A stretch of 64,000 bases of DNA from Umbelopsis ramanniana AG (GCF_025399195.1 NW_026252097.1:103647-167646); one strand, 5' to 3'; positions 43,449 to 55,487 are shown, counted from the stretch's first letter. Made by a program: numbers and translations. The notes: generated by a model from the sequence alone, not told the origin.

Positions 43449-45151
43449 TTACCAAGTTGCTTGGTTGTTGTGGTCGGAGGTGGGAGTGACAGTGGGGGGA
43501 ACACTGGCGGTAGGGTTGTAGTTGTTGAGCAAGTCCTGGATCTCGCTAAGAATCTTGGAGTTAAAGGTATCGAACTTGGAGTTCAACTCGGTGTCAAGAT
43601 CTTCGAGTGTGACATAGTCGGTGTATGTGTCGGAAATGGTTTGGTCACCGGTGGTGTCGTCGTCGTTGCTGCTGCTATCATCGCCTGAAGTTTCAGTCAC
43701 ATCATCTTCGTGCCATTCGTTGGTATGAACATCATCGGTAGTAGTGCCAGTGGTGTCAGTGCCAGTCGTGTCAGTGCCAGTAGTGTCAGTGCCAGTAGTG
43801 TCAGTGCCAGTAGTGTCAGTGCCAGTGGTGTCAGTGCCAGTGGTGTCAGTTCCAGTGGTGTCAGTTTCAGTGGTGTCATTAGGGTACAAGTAAGCATCAA
43901 CCTTGGCCTTCAATAACTCAATAAACTGATCCCACCCCGCAACGTCGGTGATACTGGCGGTGACAGCGTCAAGCTTTTGAATATCAGCAGCATTGTTGGG
44001 ATACTCAGTTACGAGCTTACTAATGAAAGTGGTCCATTCAGTCTTGATCTGGTCAGCTGTGCGCTCACCGTCTCCCATGGTCTCAAGAGTGACAATCTCG
44101 TTAGGGAAGGCAAGGATGGGGGAGTTTTGAGTGTTGTTGGTAGGAGATTCAATAACATTCAGGTGGCTGTAACCAGTCAACTCATCCAAGACGCTGCCAA
44201 AGTCAGTGTTGGCGTGAGAAGTGGAAACGCTGTAATCACCAGCAACAACACGAAGACAGCCGTATCCGGATCTTCCGGTGTTACAGTCAGTCTAAGTAGC
44301 GTTAAAAAGAATAGGTGAGTTGGTGAGTATGGTGGAACAAACGAGAACGGAAAGCCGTCGATGAGTCTTACCTTGTTTTGACAGCAACGAATACAGAAGC
44401 GGTCGACATCGGGTTCAATTAGGGAGACAAAGTAGTTGTAACCCTTGCACTGAGCGCCAGTAGGCTTACCGTTACCCTATGGAATAGAACGGATGAGTGG
44501 ACGTGGTTCTGATGATGAAAAAAAAAAAATGAAAAAAAATGGCTTACATGGTTATCGTATTGACCTGAAATAAATTAAATCAAAGCAGATCAGTTATATT
44601 GTTTACTGTGAAAATTCAGGGAACTCAGCGGGACACGATTTTTGAAAAATTCGAGACTACTTACCACCTCCATCGGTAGACTTGAGAGAATACTTGGTGC
44701 GATCAAAGAAACCAGTGACTTGAACGTAACTGGAAGATTTGAGGTAGTGGCTAGTGGTGATAAATCCACTGGGGAAAGTCTTTGCTCCAGGAGCTTCGGA
44801 ACTTCCCTTGGCACAGAAAAGGACACCAGTGGTCTCGGTGGTGGCAACGATATCACCGGGAGCGGGAGGCAAGAACAAGCAGAACTCGCTCTGGCTGGTG
44901 AGAGAGATTTCTCTTCCGTAAGGAGCAGTGGAATGAGAAGCGGCTGCAGTGGAAGTCTTTGTCGCGGTGGTGGTGTGTTTGGTAGAAGTGGAAGTGTGAG
45001 TGGAGGTGTGAGTGGAGGTGTGGGTCGTGGTGGTGGTGTGTTTGGTGGTGGTGGTGGTGACAGCAGCGTCTTCGTGGAAGGAATCGACAGGAAGAGCTGA
45101 AGAGACAGCGAGAGTAGCCAACAGACCGAGCGCAGAGAGTGAGATGCGCAT
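43449..45151 (-). CDS. secreted Cys-rich protein with Thr and TGTDT repeats
   Basis: Four exons (45151-44665, 44564-44548, 44476-44372, 44291-43449) encode 483 residues. A signal peptide (MRISLSALGLLATLAVSSAL) and a Thr/His-rich stretch precede a conserved ~150-residue secreted domain: FCLFLPPAPGDIVATTE, AKTFPSGFITTSHYLKSS, YVQVTGFFDRTKYSL, QYDNH, GYNYFVSLIEPD, FCIRCCQNK, and DCNTGRSGYGCLRVV. I recognise this as a family of fungal secreted proteins of unknown function. A helical part follows, then about eight TGTDT units and an acidic Ser/Asp-rich tail. Exon 2 is just 17 bases. A wall or extracellular location is likely. Confidence 0.8.
43742..43877. repeat. 15-base minisatellite (about nine units)
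   Basis: Nine near-perfect units of GTGTCAGTGCCAGTG with third-position variants. The repeat is in frame and encodes the TGTDT units of the secreted protein. Copy number could vary between strains without breaking the frame. Confidence 0.9.
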
Positions 45152-45297
45152 AGTGAAGAAGAGAGCAAGGTGGCGATGAAAGAGGCGAGGACGAATGGGA
45201 AATAAATAGGGAAGAAGAGGCTGGGCAATAATTGTAAAAATAGAAACAGCACGCAGAAATTTTTTGATTCTCCTCCCCAAAGACCGTTACACTCTCC
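45152..45297. promoter_or_regulatory. bidirectional promoter, secreted protein / DHHC enzyme
   Basis: 146 bases separate divergent start codons. The side facing the secreted gene is purine-rich on the plus strand, i.e. a CT-rich leader on the coding strand. Confidence 0.45.
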
Positions 45298-46900
45298 ATG
45301 GTGCAAATCGTCGATAGAGCCATTAACAGGATTGGGCCGGTCTTTATCGCCATTGCACTGGTGCTATTGGCCATGTGTGTCTTCTGCTACTACCTAGTGG
45401 TCTTCCCTTACACCCATCGGTGGTCCGATGCTGGATTCTTGGGGAAAATCTACATTGCTACTATGTTAGCATGGAGTGCCTACATGGTGTATTGTATTTT
45501 CTTTCACTACTACATGGCTATCGTCACATCGCCAGGCAATGTATTGGATCGCCCTGGTATGGATCCACGACTCAGAGCTGATGAATCAGATCCAGCCATT
45601 GCTGAATCTCACCAACAGGTAAGATGCCTTCATACCCCCTTTATTAATAGGTCACGGCTAAACGTTTTTCTTTATTGTCTTTATAGGAGGATACCGAAAC
45701 GTCCATCAGAGAGGTTTTGTTAGAACTGGAAGAATACTCTGTCTACCCAAAGACTTGTAAAAAGTGTAGGTGTCCATTGTCACTGTCCGCCCTCCCACCC
45801 AACCCTCCCCTCACCTCGCCTCATTCTTGACCAATAGGTCATCTACCAAAGCCAGAGCGGGCTCATCATTGTAGTATTTGCAACTCGTGTGTCCTCAAGT
45901 TTGATCACCACTGTAAGTAAATTCCAACGTGTATATCATTTACTTGACTGGCGGCGAAAAGGATACGGTTTCGGAGTAAAATTAATCACCATCAAAGGCC
46001 CATGGATCCACAACTGCGTTGGACACAACAATCACAGATACTTTGTCCTATTTATGACCTATTTGGTTGTGTCGGCAACCTATTTTGCCTTAGCTGCCTG
46101 GCGTCCTTTCATCATCGCCTTGGATTTCATCAATACGGAAGTAAGTGCAAAACAAGGATATTTTTGTTCCGAATCCAACCCATCTTAATCCGTAATCTCC
46201 AGTGGCCATATTACTATCCTAGACCGCTTGTGGCCTTTTCCTATATTTTGGCCATATGTATGGGCGTAGCCATCGGTATGTGTTGTAGATACATGCTTAG
46301 AAAGGCAGGAACAGCATTTTGAGTAACCTCATCTATTGTATTCTATGTTTAGCCGCCTTATGTGCTTGGCATTATTATCTGGTAAAGTGGCGCTCAGTAG
46401 ATTTTTCATTTCATCTTCAATTATCTAACCCTACCTTTTTCAACTAGCTTTTGACTGGACAAACCACTGTGGAATTTTACAACAATCAGTATGAAAAGGG
46501 CTTGCACAAGACCCAAGGAGAGGTACGTCTCATATAGAACTGCTGTTATTTTTCTGATGGGATGCCTAACTCTTGTCTCCGCAGATATTTGTAAATATGT
46601 ATGACTTTGGTGTCAAGGAGAACTTCAAAATTTTCTTCAACATCTCCGACAAAAAGTAAGTAGTGCTTTCATCATCATCAGGATGAGCCACCAGCTCTTC
46701 CATTGATTCACCTTGACTAATGCACCTTGACCAGTCCATGGTATAGCGTGCTGATCCCCGTGCCCGTCCCTCCCAAAGGCAGTGGGCGAATTTTTGAAAA
46801 GTGTCAGGAATTCAGCCTGTTGCCAACCAACAGACAACATCAATATTTCCAGGTGCAAGCAGAGTATTCTGACATTGAGGATGGAGTTAAAGACGTGTAG
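45298..46900 (+). CDS. DHHC-type protein S-acyltransferase
   Basis: Nine exons (45298-45618, 45687-45765, 45838-45912, 45998-46140, 46203-46275, 46353-46381, 46448-46522, 46585-46655, 46735-46900) encode 343 residues. Two membrane helices precede a Cys-rich domain (KTCKKCHLPKPERAHHC, CNSCVLKFDHHCPWIHNC) with the catalytic D156-H-H-C159. Two further helices and a TTVE motif (GQTTVEFYNN) follow, the standard four-helix DHHC layout. FVNMYDFGVKENFKIFF near the C-terminus recalls the ZDHHC16-like branch. It attaches palmitate to protein cysteines at ER or Golgi membranes. The DHHC motif itself is interrupted by an intron after DHH. Substrates are unknown. Confidence 0.92.
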
Positions 46901-48700
46901 ACGGTTTGTAATTTTTTATCCCTACGGACGAGCATTTGCTCCTTATCACACACTATTGTACATTTTTCTTTTATTACCCACTTGACTTACGTATTTAGAT
47001 AAATGTAAATACCAAAGAAGAAAAGGCGGTGGATTCACAGTGAATGGTGGGACTACATTGGCAAGATGAAGGTTTTAGTGGGTGGAAGTATGAAACTATC
47101 AACAACGTCGGGATGAGCATTTATAGTGAGACAGGTGTGGGGAAATGAACATGAACTGGAGGTACCTGACTGACTGATCAAATACCCTTGGTGATGACAT
47201 CACACTGAGTGGTCCTCAAGTTCCTCGCCAAGTGGAAATACGGTAATTAGTCAAGACAAAAGACATGAGAATTGCTTCGGTCAAAGGATTTGGTCAGCCT
47301 TCAAGCATTGATAGTAGCATGGACGGAAGTGCATCGCTTTGTGAACTACGCTAGGGAGGACAACCTATTCATATCTAGAGTTTGTAGCATGATGGACTTG
47401 GGACTCTTTCAGGGGAAAAGTGGCGAGAATATAGCTATTTTGTTACGAAGTTGTCCTTTTCACTAGGTATTTAAATAAGCATATACTTGTAATCGGCGTT
47501 TGCGTTTCAATGATGTAGCCTTCTATGCGTAAACCAATTAGTATGGACAGAAAAACAGGCAAAGTGCAGTTGACTGGCCAGAACGATAATTTCCTGGAAC
47601 AACCAACGGCTTCGCTTTTGTATAATACTCTTCGTAGTAGACCCATGTACTTGGTCCAGCTAATATAGTGACGTTCCACACAAATATTGCTTTTCCGTCA
47701 ACCTCGCCCTGAACCGATCGATAACATCGAGTTCGGCTTTGACACCGTTATATCCTCATCTCCCCCATCGCAAGTGCAGTTAGTCCAACTTGTTACTGTC
47801 AATAACCAAGCTGCCCGTCGTTCCTGACAGGCAAAACTAGACGGATCACGTATCAACGGCCTAACATTTGCTAGATGCTTGGTTGGTAGAGGACTGACCA
47901 ACGCAGCAGAGTACATACTCTCTTACTCAAGAATCACAGATCAGAGACCCAGCCGCCATGCCAGCCAAACAAACCCAAGCCCAATGATCACTGCAAAGCA
48001 GTTACAAACATCTGTGAAGATCAAATCTCGGCATAGATCTTTTTAAATTGTTACTGAAAATCTGCCGGATAGTCCACCGAGATTAAATGCACTTTTTTAG
48101 AAATTTTGTCCGTCTTGAGATGGATGAACACAGCTTAGCTCACTAAGTTAACCATAACTACAAGATCAACACAATGAGTTATACCATGTTTAGCAAAGGC
48201 TGGATTGGAATACAAAATACATATCCCGTTGGCGGGAAATCATTTTTCTTAAGAAATGAAACGGGTCCAAGCGGCAGAAAGGCAACCCAAGTGAAACAAG
48301 GTTTAACAAAGGGTGCATGTCCTGTCAAATGAGAGGTTTCATGCTGAGACCGTTTCAAAGCCAAGAACATTGACACATCATGCCCCAGTCCACAGACTGT
48401 GCTTCAGGTACATTTTGCGGGGCAACCCGTTGGCGTGCCATCAACGCGGTTTAGCTAATCAATGCGCTATAGCCAGTCAAGGGTCCTGTTTTCCATGAAA
48501 CCAACAAACATATAGTGTTTGAGATAGTAAAAATGATATATATTTGCCAATAGAGAAGGCACAAATACAGCAAGCTATAATACAGGGTGAAAATTAAACA
48601 AAAAGAGGCAGTAAAGACAATGTGCCTCTTATAACTATAGTTTTCTTTACAAATACAGTGAAGAGCTTTCGCTATGATGCAGCATTCAAACCGATTCGCT
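46901..48700. other. 1.8 kb convergent intergenic region
   Basis: This is the longest gene-free stretch apart from the right end. It lies between the stops of the first DHHC gene and the UNC93-like gene. Only short frames occur, none with a recognisable domain. No tRNA, terminal repeat or target-site duplication was spotted. Confidence 0.45.
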
Positions 48701-50155
48701 TTAGAAACTAGCATCGTCCTTGTTCATGATGGTGCCTTTGCCTGAATCAAGCTTCTCCAAATCTCTCTTTTCTCCGCCGACTACATCTACGTTTCCTTCA
48801 ACATTGGTATTGTTGACTTGTCGGGCGACGAGGAAGATCAAGGGCAAAGAGATGGCGACCAGCGCCCAGCAGATAGCGAGCTCAATCACAAGGTCGGTGT
48901 GAACGGCATCAATACCGAAAGAGATAGCACCACCAGCGGATTGAACAGCCTTGTAGAAACCGGCATAGCGAGCAAGAGTATTGGAGTCGTTGCTCATGGC
49001 TCCCATAAGCCAGTAGAGATAGGATTGATAAAGAGCATCAGTGAAGCCATACATCAAGTAAAGGAAGAACGGGCCACCAAATCCAGGAGTGTTCCAGTTG
49101 ATGGGGGTAGAGAAAGAGCGGTCAAAGGTGAGTTGGAAGGCAAGACCACCAGCCCAAACTGCCATAGAGACAGCAGCTGTCACGCCCAAACCGAGAAGAC
49201 CACGCGTGCGACGGGGAAGGCCCTTGTAATCCAAAAGGAAACCCAACATGATGGAGGCAAGAATTTGAGCAGCCCAGTAAACCACACCATTCAAGGCACG
49301 GGTTTGGATATCGAAGTAGATGGCATTCAAGCCGAATTGATAGGCATAGAACCAGTTGGAGGCAAGGAAAGCTGGGATCAAAGCAAGAATGCGCCACTCA
49401 GAAACAACTCGAAGGACACCCTTGAGTTCTTCCTTCCATCCCAAATTGGCGTGCACTTCAACTGTACTGCCGTCCTTTCTAACCACTTTGGAAGGAGGGG
49501 CAATGAGCACACAAAGAACAGTACCTACGCCCATGATGACGACGAACACTGTGTAGGTAGCAGTGGAGACACCACCATGACCACCATTGGTCAAGTTCAT
49601 TCCAAGCGGAATGAGGGAGCCGAGGACACCACCAAGATTGAAAATGGTCCAAAAGATAGATACAAAACGACCCTTTTCTTGTTCACCTGGATAAGCCATC
49701 ATGATAGCACCTTGTGCTGTCCAGAAAACACCAGCGCAGCAACCAAGAATGGCACCGGCAGCGATAACGAATCCACTATTTTCCTTGACATCGTATACCC
49801 AGAGAGAAGCGCTGTAAATGATATAACCTAAAGTACTGACCTAATAAAAAAAAAGATAAGAGGTTTGAATGAGTGAGATGATTGAAAATTTAACAGATCA
49901 AGCGCGCTATATCACTCGACCTACCATAAGGGTGTACTTGGGACCAAAGGTGTTGACCACAGAACCAGCGAAGAAACCAACAATGGCAAAGCAAGCATAC
50001 AGGGCAGCGTTGGCGGAGTCGACCAAGGCGACATCTGAACCCATTCTGCCTCCTGCTCCAAGACCAGAGAGGGAATTGAACATGCCTGGAGAGCAGAAGG
50101 CGACGAAGCCCAGAATGATGATCTGGGCTAGCGGTGTGTTGAGGCGGGAAAGCAT
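48701..50155 (-). CDS. UNC93-like major facilitator membrane protein
   Basis: Two exons (50155-49925, 49840-48701) encode 456 residues with about eleven membrane helices. The start LAQIIILGFVAFCSPGMFNSLSGLGAGG is typical of the fungal UNC93-like branch (DUF895). Also seen are GPKYTLMVSTLGYIIYSASL, FWTAQGAIMMAYP and GRFVSIFWTIFNLGGVLGS. The tail is cytosolic and charged. Fungal members are plasma-membrane or vacuolar transporters of unknown cargo. A long antisense open frame covers most of exon 2 but has no features of its own. Confidence 0.88.
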
Positions 50156-50675
50156 GTAACGGACAATTTAGAGTACAATTCAGGGTTCTAAAAAATAGAG
50201 GGTCCTTTTTATATGAAAACATGGAAGATTTCTCGGAATGTTCTTGTTCCAGGAATGCATTGAACTACGCCAGTCAAATAACAACAATAGCGTAGAGGTC
50301 TCACTCAGTGTCCAATCACTGCTCGTCTGCCTGTTTCAAGTCCATCCTATAAGGTAGGACCCTGAGACTGCCCTCTTCACATGGGAAAATATATGACTCG
50401 TATCATGGCCTGATGGTCCCCATGGGGACTTTTAACTTGGTTCCAAATCTAATAGGTTCGTCCGTCATCTCGGCATCAAAATGCATAGTATGATTGCTCG
50501 TACGGTGGCAAAAGAGAATACATATTTTTTTTCATGTTTAATGTTTTGCACAGAAATGAAAGAACAAATGGCTAGGAATATTAAGAAAAAACGAATGCGG
50601 GGATGACTTCTAATGCAGCAAAGAGAAAACGTAGAAATACAAGAATGGGAGATCGTAAACAGGGTTCGTGAGAAT
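50156..50675. other. intergenic, UNC93-like promoter side
   Basis: 520 bases between the UNC93-like start and the stop of the Yap1-like gene, both on the minus strand. It holds a T-tract near 50525-50532. I see nothing else. Confidence 0.5.
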
Positions 50676-52162
50676 TCAACGGCGTGAATCCCGTGCTAAT
50701 TTGGATTCAAGTGCTTCCAACACTTCATGGAGTTCATCCTCTTCAATCACTGGGCCGCTTCCAGAGCATTTGGCCTTGAGCTTGAGTTGGACACAAAGTT
50801 CGTCGATGTCGAACTCCTCGAACTGTGGGTGCTCACATAATCTCTCCCACACCTGGCTGCAGGTAATGAGTTGCTTGCCAGGTTGCATGGTTGCTGGATG
50901 AGGCTCATGCTTGAAAGCATCCGATGTTCCAGAGGCTAAATCGTATTCATCGCTGTCTTCCTCTTCTGGGCTGTCAGGTAGAAAGTTCCTCCGGAATGTG
51001 GAGAACTTGTTGCTGCGCCTTTGCTTTGAATGTTCCATGCCGTCACCATTGATAGGTGAAGTCACGATGGGCACAGGTTCAATCGAATTGTTGACTTCAC
51101 CAGAAGTGTCAAAAATCGATTCAGATAACAATCGTTCGTATGCTGATGTGCAAACTTCGTCCTTGAGTTTTTCGCAAAATGACACTCCGTCTTTCGTAGT
51201 GTGGCAGCCGCTGCCACAATGTCTGGAACCAAGATTGGATTTACTGGGAGTGGACGCTTCCTCGTGGGGGCCAGTTGAAATATCCATGGCGTCAGGGTCA
51301 CGGATGCGGTCTTCAGACCGAGGGGACCCTGAATAATCGGATCGCATATTGTCGGCAGCAGATTCAGGAGTGTTCATGGACAAGGAGGGTGTGTTGATCG
51401 ACGATAGACTTTTGCTTTTCAGGTGAACAATTTCAGCTTCTAACTTTTGAATCAACGTCATGAGGTTTTGATTGGTTTCCAGCAGACGATCTGTTTCCTG
51501 TTTATGAGCTTGCTCCATGTGCTTAATCTTGGTTTCCAATTCATGCACGTATTTTTCTTTTCTCTCTCGAAAAGCTCTTTGCGCTGCTCGATTTTGTGCT
51601 TTTCTTCTGGCTTTTGCTTCGGTAGTATCCTGTGATTTGTCTCTATTTTAGCATTCCTTTTGCTTTATACAATAAAAAAAATTGACTTACCATTTCCACG
51701 CCAAACCCTTTGTCTGAGACGATAGAAAAAATGAATGCAAGCGAGTGGGTAGAAAGGAGGAAACTGGGGTTAGGCTAGTGTATGAAGGCCGAGCATATGC
51801 CACAATGTTACTGTTGTCGGAAGCGGGAAAAAAAAATTACCTGAGCTATGGCCATCAGACGAAGGCGAACGAGTGTCATTAACTAGAGGAGTGGGAAGGC
51901 ACATAAGCTTACATGAAATTATTGCAGAGAGAGTGTCTATTGAACAATGCTCACCATGTTTCTTTCGGTCATGTTCGTCCATTGCACCTTGGTTATCCCA
52001 CTTGCGCTTGTCGTGGTCAGAAGCGATGCTTATAAATGGCAGAGGATTGTCAAAATTGGTCAACGGCAGCGGCTTGGAAGCTATGGCACGTGGCTTAAAG
52101 GCGGACCACTGAAGTGAATGCTGTGAATCGTTGGTAAATTGTACGTCGGCTGTGTCGTTCAT
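50676..52162 (-). CDS. Yap1/Pap1-like redox-sensing bZIP factor
   Basis: Four exons (52162-51955, 51882-51841, 51713-51691, 51629-50676) encode 408 residues. The basic region KAQNRAAQRAFRERKEKYV (about 101-119) is the fungal AP-1 signature, and the leucine zipper follows to about 160. A middle Cys cluster (HCGSGCHTTKDGVSFCEKL ... EVC) resembles the n-CRD. The C-terminal PAP1 part has cysteines at about 348, 356, 370 and 379 (TCSQVWERLCEHPQFEEF, DIDELCVQLKLKAKC), like the c-CRD with its masked export signal. Such factors stay in the nucleus after peroxide forms disulfides between the two clusters, then induce antioxidant genes. Exon 3 is only 23 bases. Confidence 0.92.
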
Positions 52163-52708
52163 GGCGATGCCAGCAGTAGTTCAGCAGTGAAGAGTTTAAA
52201 AAGAAAAAGATTTTGATGTTAAAAATTGAGGTCTATTTCTCAGCCAGCGGGAAATGGCTGCACGCCGCCCAAAACCTCCCATCCAATCACCCTTGATTAT
52301 AAATTATGTCGCTGCTGCTCTTTCTTGCCTGACGGCTTCACGAATGAAACATATTTTCTATCAAGCCAGAATTGCTTCCTTCCATTGATGATGACACGGC
52401 TATACTGTTTCCATTAGATGCATATACAAGACATCCAGATGGATGAGGTCAGACTGAAACACCAAGGGAGAGGGCTATGCTGCTAGATGCATGATTTGAA
52501 GTTCCACTTCCAAGAAAGTAGGGTGAGTTCGGAGAAGACAACAATGGTAATTACTCCTGGAGCCAAATGAGATAACGTCGATACTGCTAGCCATGTTCCT
52601 TGTCGTAACCACGCACCATTTGCTCAGCTCATATAATTGCACCAATTTACATGTGATGAAAGGGACAAAAGTTATATTAGAAAAATAAGAGAAGTAAAAG
52701 TACAAAAG
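52163..52708. other. intergenic, Yap1-like promoter side
   Basis: 545 bases between the Yap1-like start and the stop of the PPxY protein gene. There are no plausible open frames beyond short ones, and no RNA gene was seen. Confidence 0.5.
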
Positions 52709-53355
52709 CTATTTCAGGTTATTGATCTTTTCAAACCAGAATGCTATCCGAATGCGCCAAGTTTCCGGACCAACGGTGACAACGATACTGCCAGCGATAA
52801 CAGCGGAAATGACTGTGAAACAAAACATGACCAGACAGGCTCGGGCCCACCACACATTAAATGGATTGCGACTATTGATACAGCAGCAAGCGCCTATGAG
52901 CCACAGAGGAGGGCACAGCCTATATCAAAGCAACAAAAGATTAGCTAGGGTATTGCTCTGTGAAAACCACGTAATGGCACTTACCATCCTAATAGAAATA
53001 TCAGCGCTGCAGAGGGGAATCCTTGATAACGATAGTATACTTCAGCTCGGTCATCGAGCAAAGCCTGACGCTCTCCATAGTGACCTCTCATTCCACCGTG
53101 ACGGACAACGTCATGTCGGGAGTTGGTCTGCAGGACGGGTAAACTGGGAGGAAGGTCATTGTAGTCTTGAATATAAATGGCGGTTTCTTGCGCAGGCGGA
53201 GCGGAGGGTTCAGGAAGCTCTTCCGGAACAGTCGGGTAAGGGTTCTCGTATAGCGTGGCTTGGTTAGAGGGTTCTGGTGCCAGGTACGGAGGCGGTGGGT
53301 CGACTACTTCTCTGGGATCGTGGTCTCCAGATTCAAGTTTGGACTTCTTGGTCAT
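52709..53355 (-). CDS. small membrane protein with PPxY motif
   Basis: Two exons (53355-52985, 52919-52709) encode 193 residues. The N-terminal ~100 residues are polar and Pro-rich (VVDPPPPYLAPEP; YPTVPEELPEPSAPP). PPPY fits a WW-domain binding PPxY motif. Two hydrophobic segments follow: SAALIFLLGWLCPPLWLIG, and ACLVMFCFTVISAVIAGSIV. The layout resembles small fungal proteins of unknown function that may recruit Nedd4/Rsp5-type ubiquitin ligases; the latter is inference. The exon join restores an uninterrupted LGWLCPPLW membrane segment. Confidence 0.75.
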
Positions 53356-53715
53356 GCTAATCTTGCCAAGGAGAGTGAAAAAGTAAAATTGCCCGAAACG
53401 TCGGGCTCACGCTTTTTCCCATTTTAATAAAATTTTGACCCATTTGCACGTCATGGTAACAAGGGACGACAATGGTACCGCTAAGCTTGTTGCCACTGGA
53501 CCACATCACCTTACAGACGGTGCATTGATTATCCTCTTAGTGTAGTCATGTGTGAAATACGCAAAATTCAGCGCTCATTCGTATTGTTTCTTTTCACTTA
53601 ATTGAGTTTTTATATAACTTGCTGGTTTCTGCTCAACAACTGCTATTTAATTTTAGATATGGTATATGAACAAAGCCGTTCTACTTTTTGGTTACTACAC
53701 TAATGGTCTCCTAGC
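53356..53715. other. intergenic, PPxY protein promoter
   Basis: 360 bases between the PPxY gene start and the stop of the second DHHC gene. It becomes AT-rich toward 53620-53660. No gene is seen. Confidence 0.5.
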
Positions 53716-55362
53716 CTACTGTCGCTCCAAATCCCGACCACCATCAGATACATCTTCTTCCTCTACCAAAGTATCATACGCATAAGAACTGAGTGGATAT
53801 GTCGTACCGTCGCCTTCTCTGTAAAAAAGTTTTAATTAGATCCCTTGCCACACAATACCATAATAACTAGCACGGATACTTGCGGTTTGCCGGTCGGAAT
53901 AAACCAGTTTGAAACTTTGGGTCCTAACACCTGCATAACATTCTCCCTTCAAAGTGGAGTGGGGTTAGAATGCCAGAATTTATCTAATTTGATACACATA
54001 GGATACTTACTTTCTACCAAGGTTCCAGGCATTAAAATATCGGCTTGTCAGGACATCCCGGTTTCTTCGATGCCCCATGATAAAGTTGGATCGTTCGTAA
54101 GATTCGATGGTTGTACGATTTTGCATTAATTGATTGGTGTGGAAGCCTGTGAAGGGTACTAAAAAGAGGCCAAACAGACCCGAGAAGAACACCAGAAAAG
54201 GCCAATTCAAGTCCAGACCGAACAGACCCTATAATCACAGCATTGGTTCAATGGTAGGCTACCTATTGCTACTACACGCAAGCGACTTACCAATGGCTGA
54301 TTGACCATCCTGAGTGTCTCTGGAAGAGTAGTAGCAAAGATGATGATGCAGTATAAGCTGCAATAGACTAGAAAGAGATAAAAAGGTTTGTGGTTTTGGT
54401 GGCCAATGCAATTGTTCAGCCTAGAAATAAGCAGGTTAGGTACAGATGCCATTAGCTTCATTATACGCTCGAGATCTCAACATACCATGGACAATGACTA
54501 TTAAAAATGACCACCATAACAAAGGTCAGCATACGATTCTCCATGTTCTTAGCACGCCAATAGCTACTCTGCCGTTCAGTAACTTACTGGTCCATTTTCA
54601 AGACACATCTATAAGCGGAGAAATTTTGGTGAGTCTTATAGCATTCCCATGGCGGGCATTTTGACAGCCCTGTTTGACAATATTGCTAAAGTCAAGTCTT
54701 ACTTTTTGCATGTTCGACAGTGATGTGTTCGGTCGTATTTCGGTAAATTACACTTTTGACAGAATCGTGCTCTTCCATCTCGCTTGACCATGACTGTACT
54801 TGGCCGAGATCCTCGTTGTAATAATGGCTGCATACCAACATCTGCTGGATTGAAGTGTCAATATGTTGTGGCTACACTAACATCAGATCTTGCATTACCT
54901 CCTAAACTCTGACTGATACCGGCTGGGGTCTCATCCTCTTGTTGTGTCAAGTTGGGTGAAGCTAAAGGGAACTGCAGACGGCATGGTCAGTGATAACCTC
55001 CACTCATCGGACTTTTTTCATCCGTCATACAGGGCAAAACGACCTACATTGGCAGTATAGCCCGGTGAAGTTCGGACAGCTACTATATAAGACCACACCA
55101 TCATCACTGATACCGGTTGGAATATGACTAGGTATGCAATGCCTGATTTTCAAGAGAATTAGCTGAATATCAACCGATTGTGGCCATGTTGGAGCATGGT
55201 CTCACCTTGAAGGACATTTCCATCAGCTATCAAAGTCCAGCAAAAGCTTAAATTGTATGCGAGATAGCTCCAAGAAACTAGAAGAGCAACCAGCACAACC
55301 GGTGAGAAGTTGACGGTGGTTATGATGGCATTCTGAATTTTGTCCAGTGTGCCTTTGGCCAT
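53716..55362 (-). CDS. DHHC-type protein S-acyltransferase (Pfa3/Pfa4-like)
   Basis: Ten exons (55362-55206, 55142-55048, 54971-54899, 54841-54703, 54608-54588, 54497-54486, 54420-54291, 54228-54011, 53946-53884, 53818-53716) encode 336 residues. Two membrane helices, then RFCQKCNLPKYDRTHHCRTC and CVLKMDHHCPWLNNCIG, with D161-H-H-C164. Two more helices and the TTIE motif (NRTTIESYE) follow. The end is GKPEGDGTTYPLSS. Exon 6 is only 12 bases and supplies most of the HHCPW codons; exon 5 is 21 bases. The last intron begins with GC (CC|GCAAGT), since no GT donor gives an open frame with the conserved end. Palmitoylates membrane-associated proteins; the Pfa3/Pfa4 label is tentative. Confidence 0.9.
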
Positions 55363-55487
55363 TGGAAGGTTGGAGTGCTCGAACAGTCGCGGTCACAAAA
55401 TTTGGGCAAAATCTTGGACAAAAACGGCGAAAGCCAGGCGCGCGCGTTGACAATTGTAGTTTGTTCTGACGTTCCAAATCCGACATC
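55363..55487. promoter_or_regulatory. bidirectional promoter, DHHC enzyme / POLD2
   Basis: Only 125 bases separate the two divergent start codons. GC-rich ACGCGC-type sequence (GGCGCGCGCG near 55438-55446) is present. An MCB-like ACGCG element would fit a replication gene, but one copy is weak evidence. Confidence 0.4.

Noticed and set aside
48818-49831. 337-codon open frame antisense to the UNC93-like transporter
   Set aside because: It mirrors membrane-helix codons, is low in hydrophobic order and has no recognisable motif. The minus-strand gene has a clear family.
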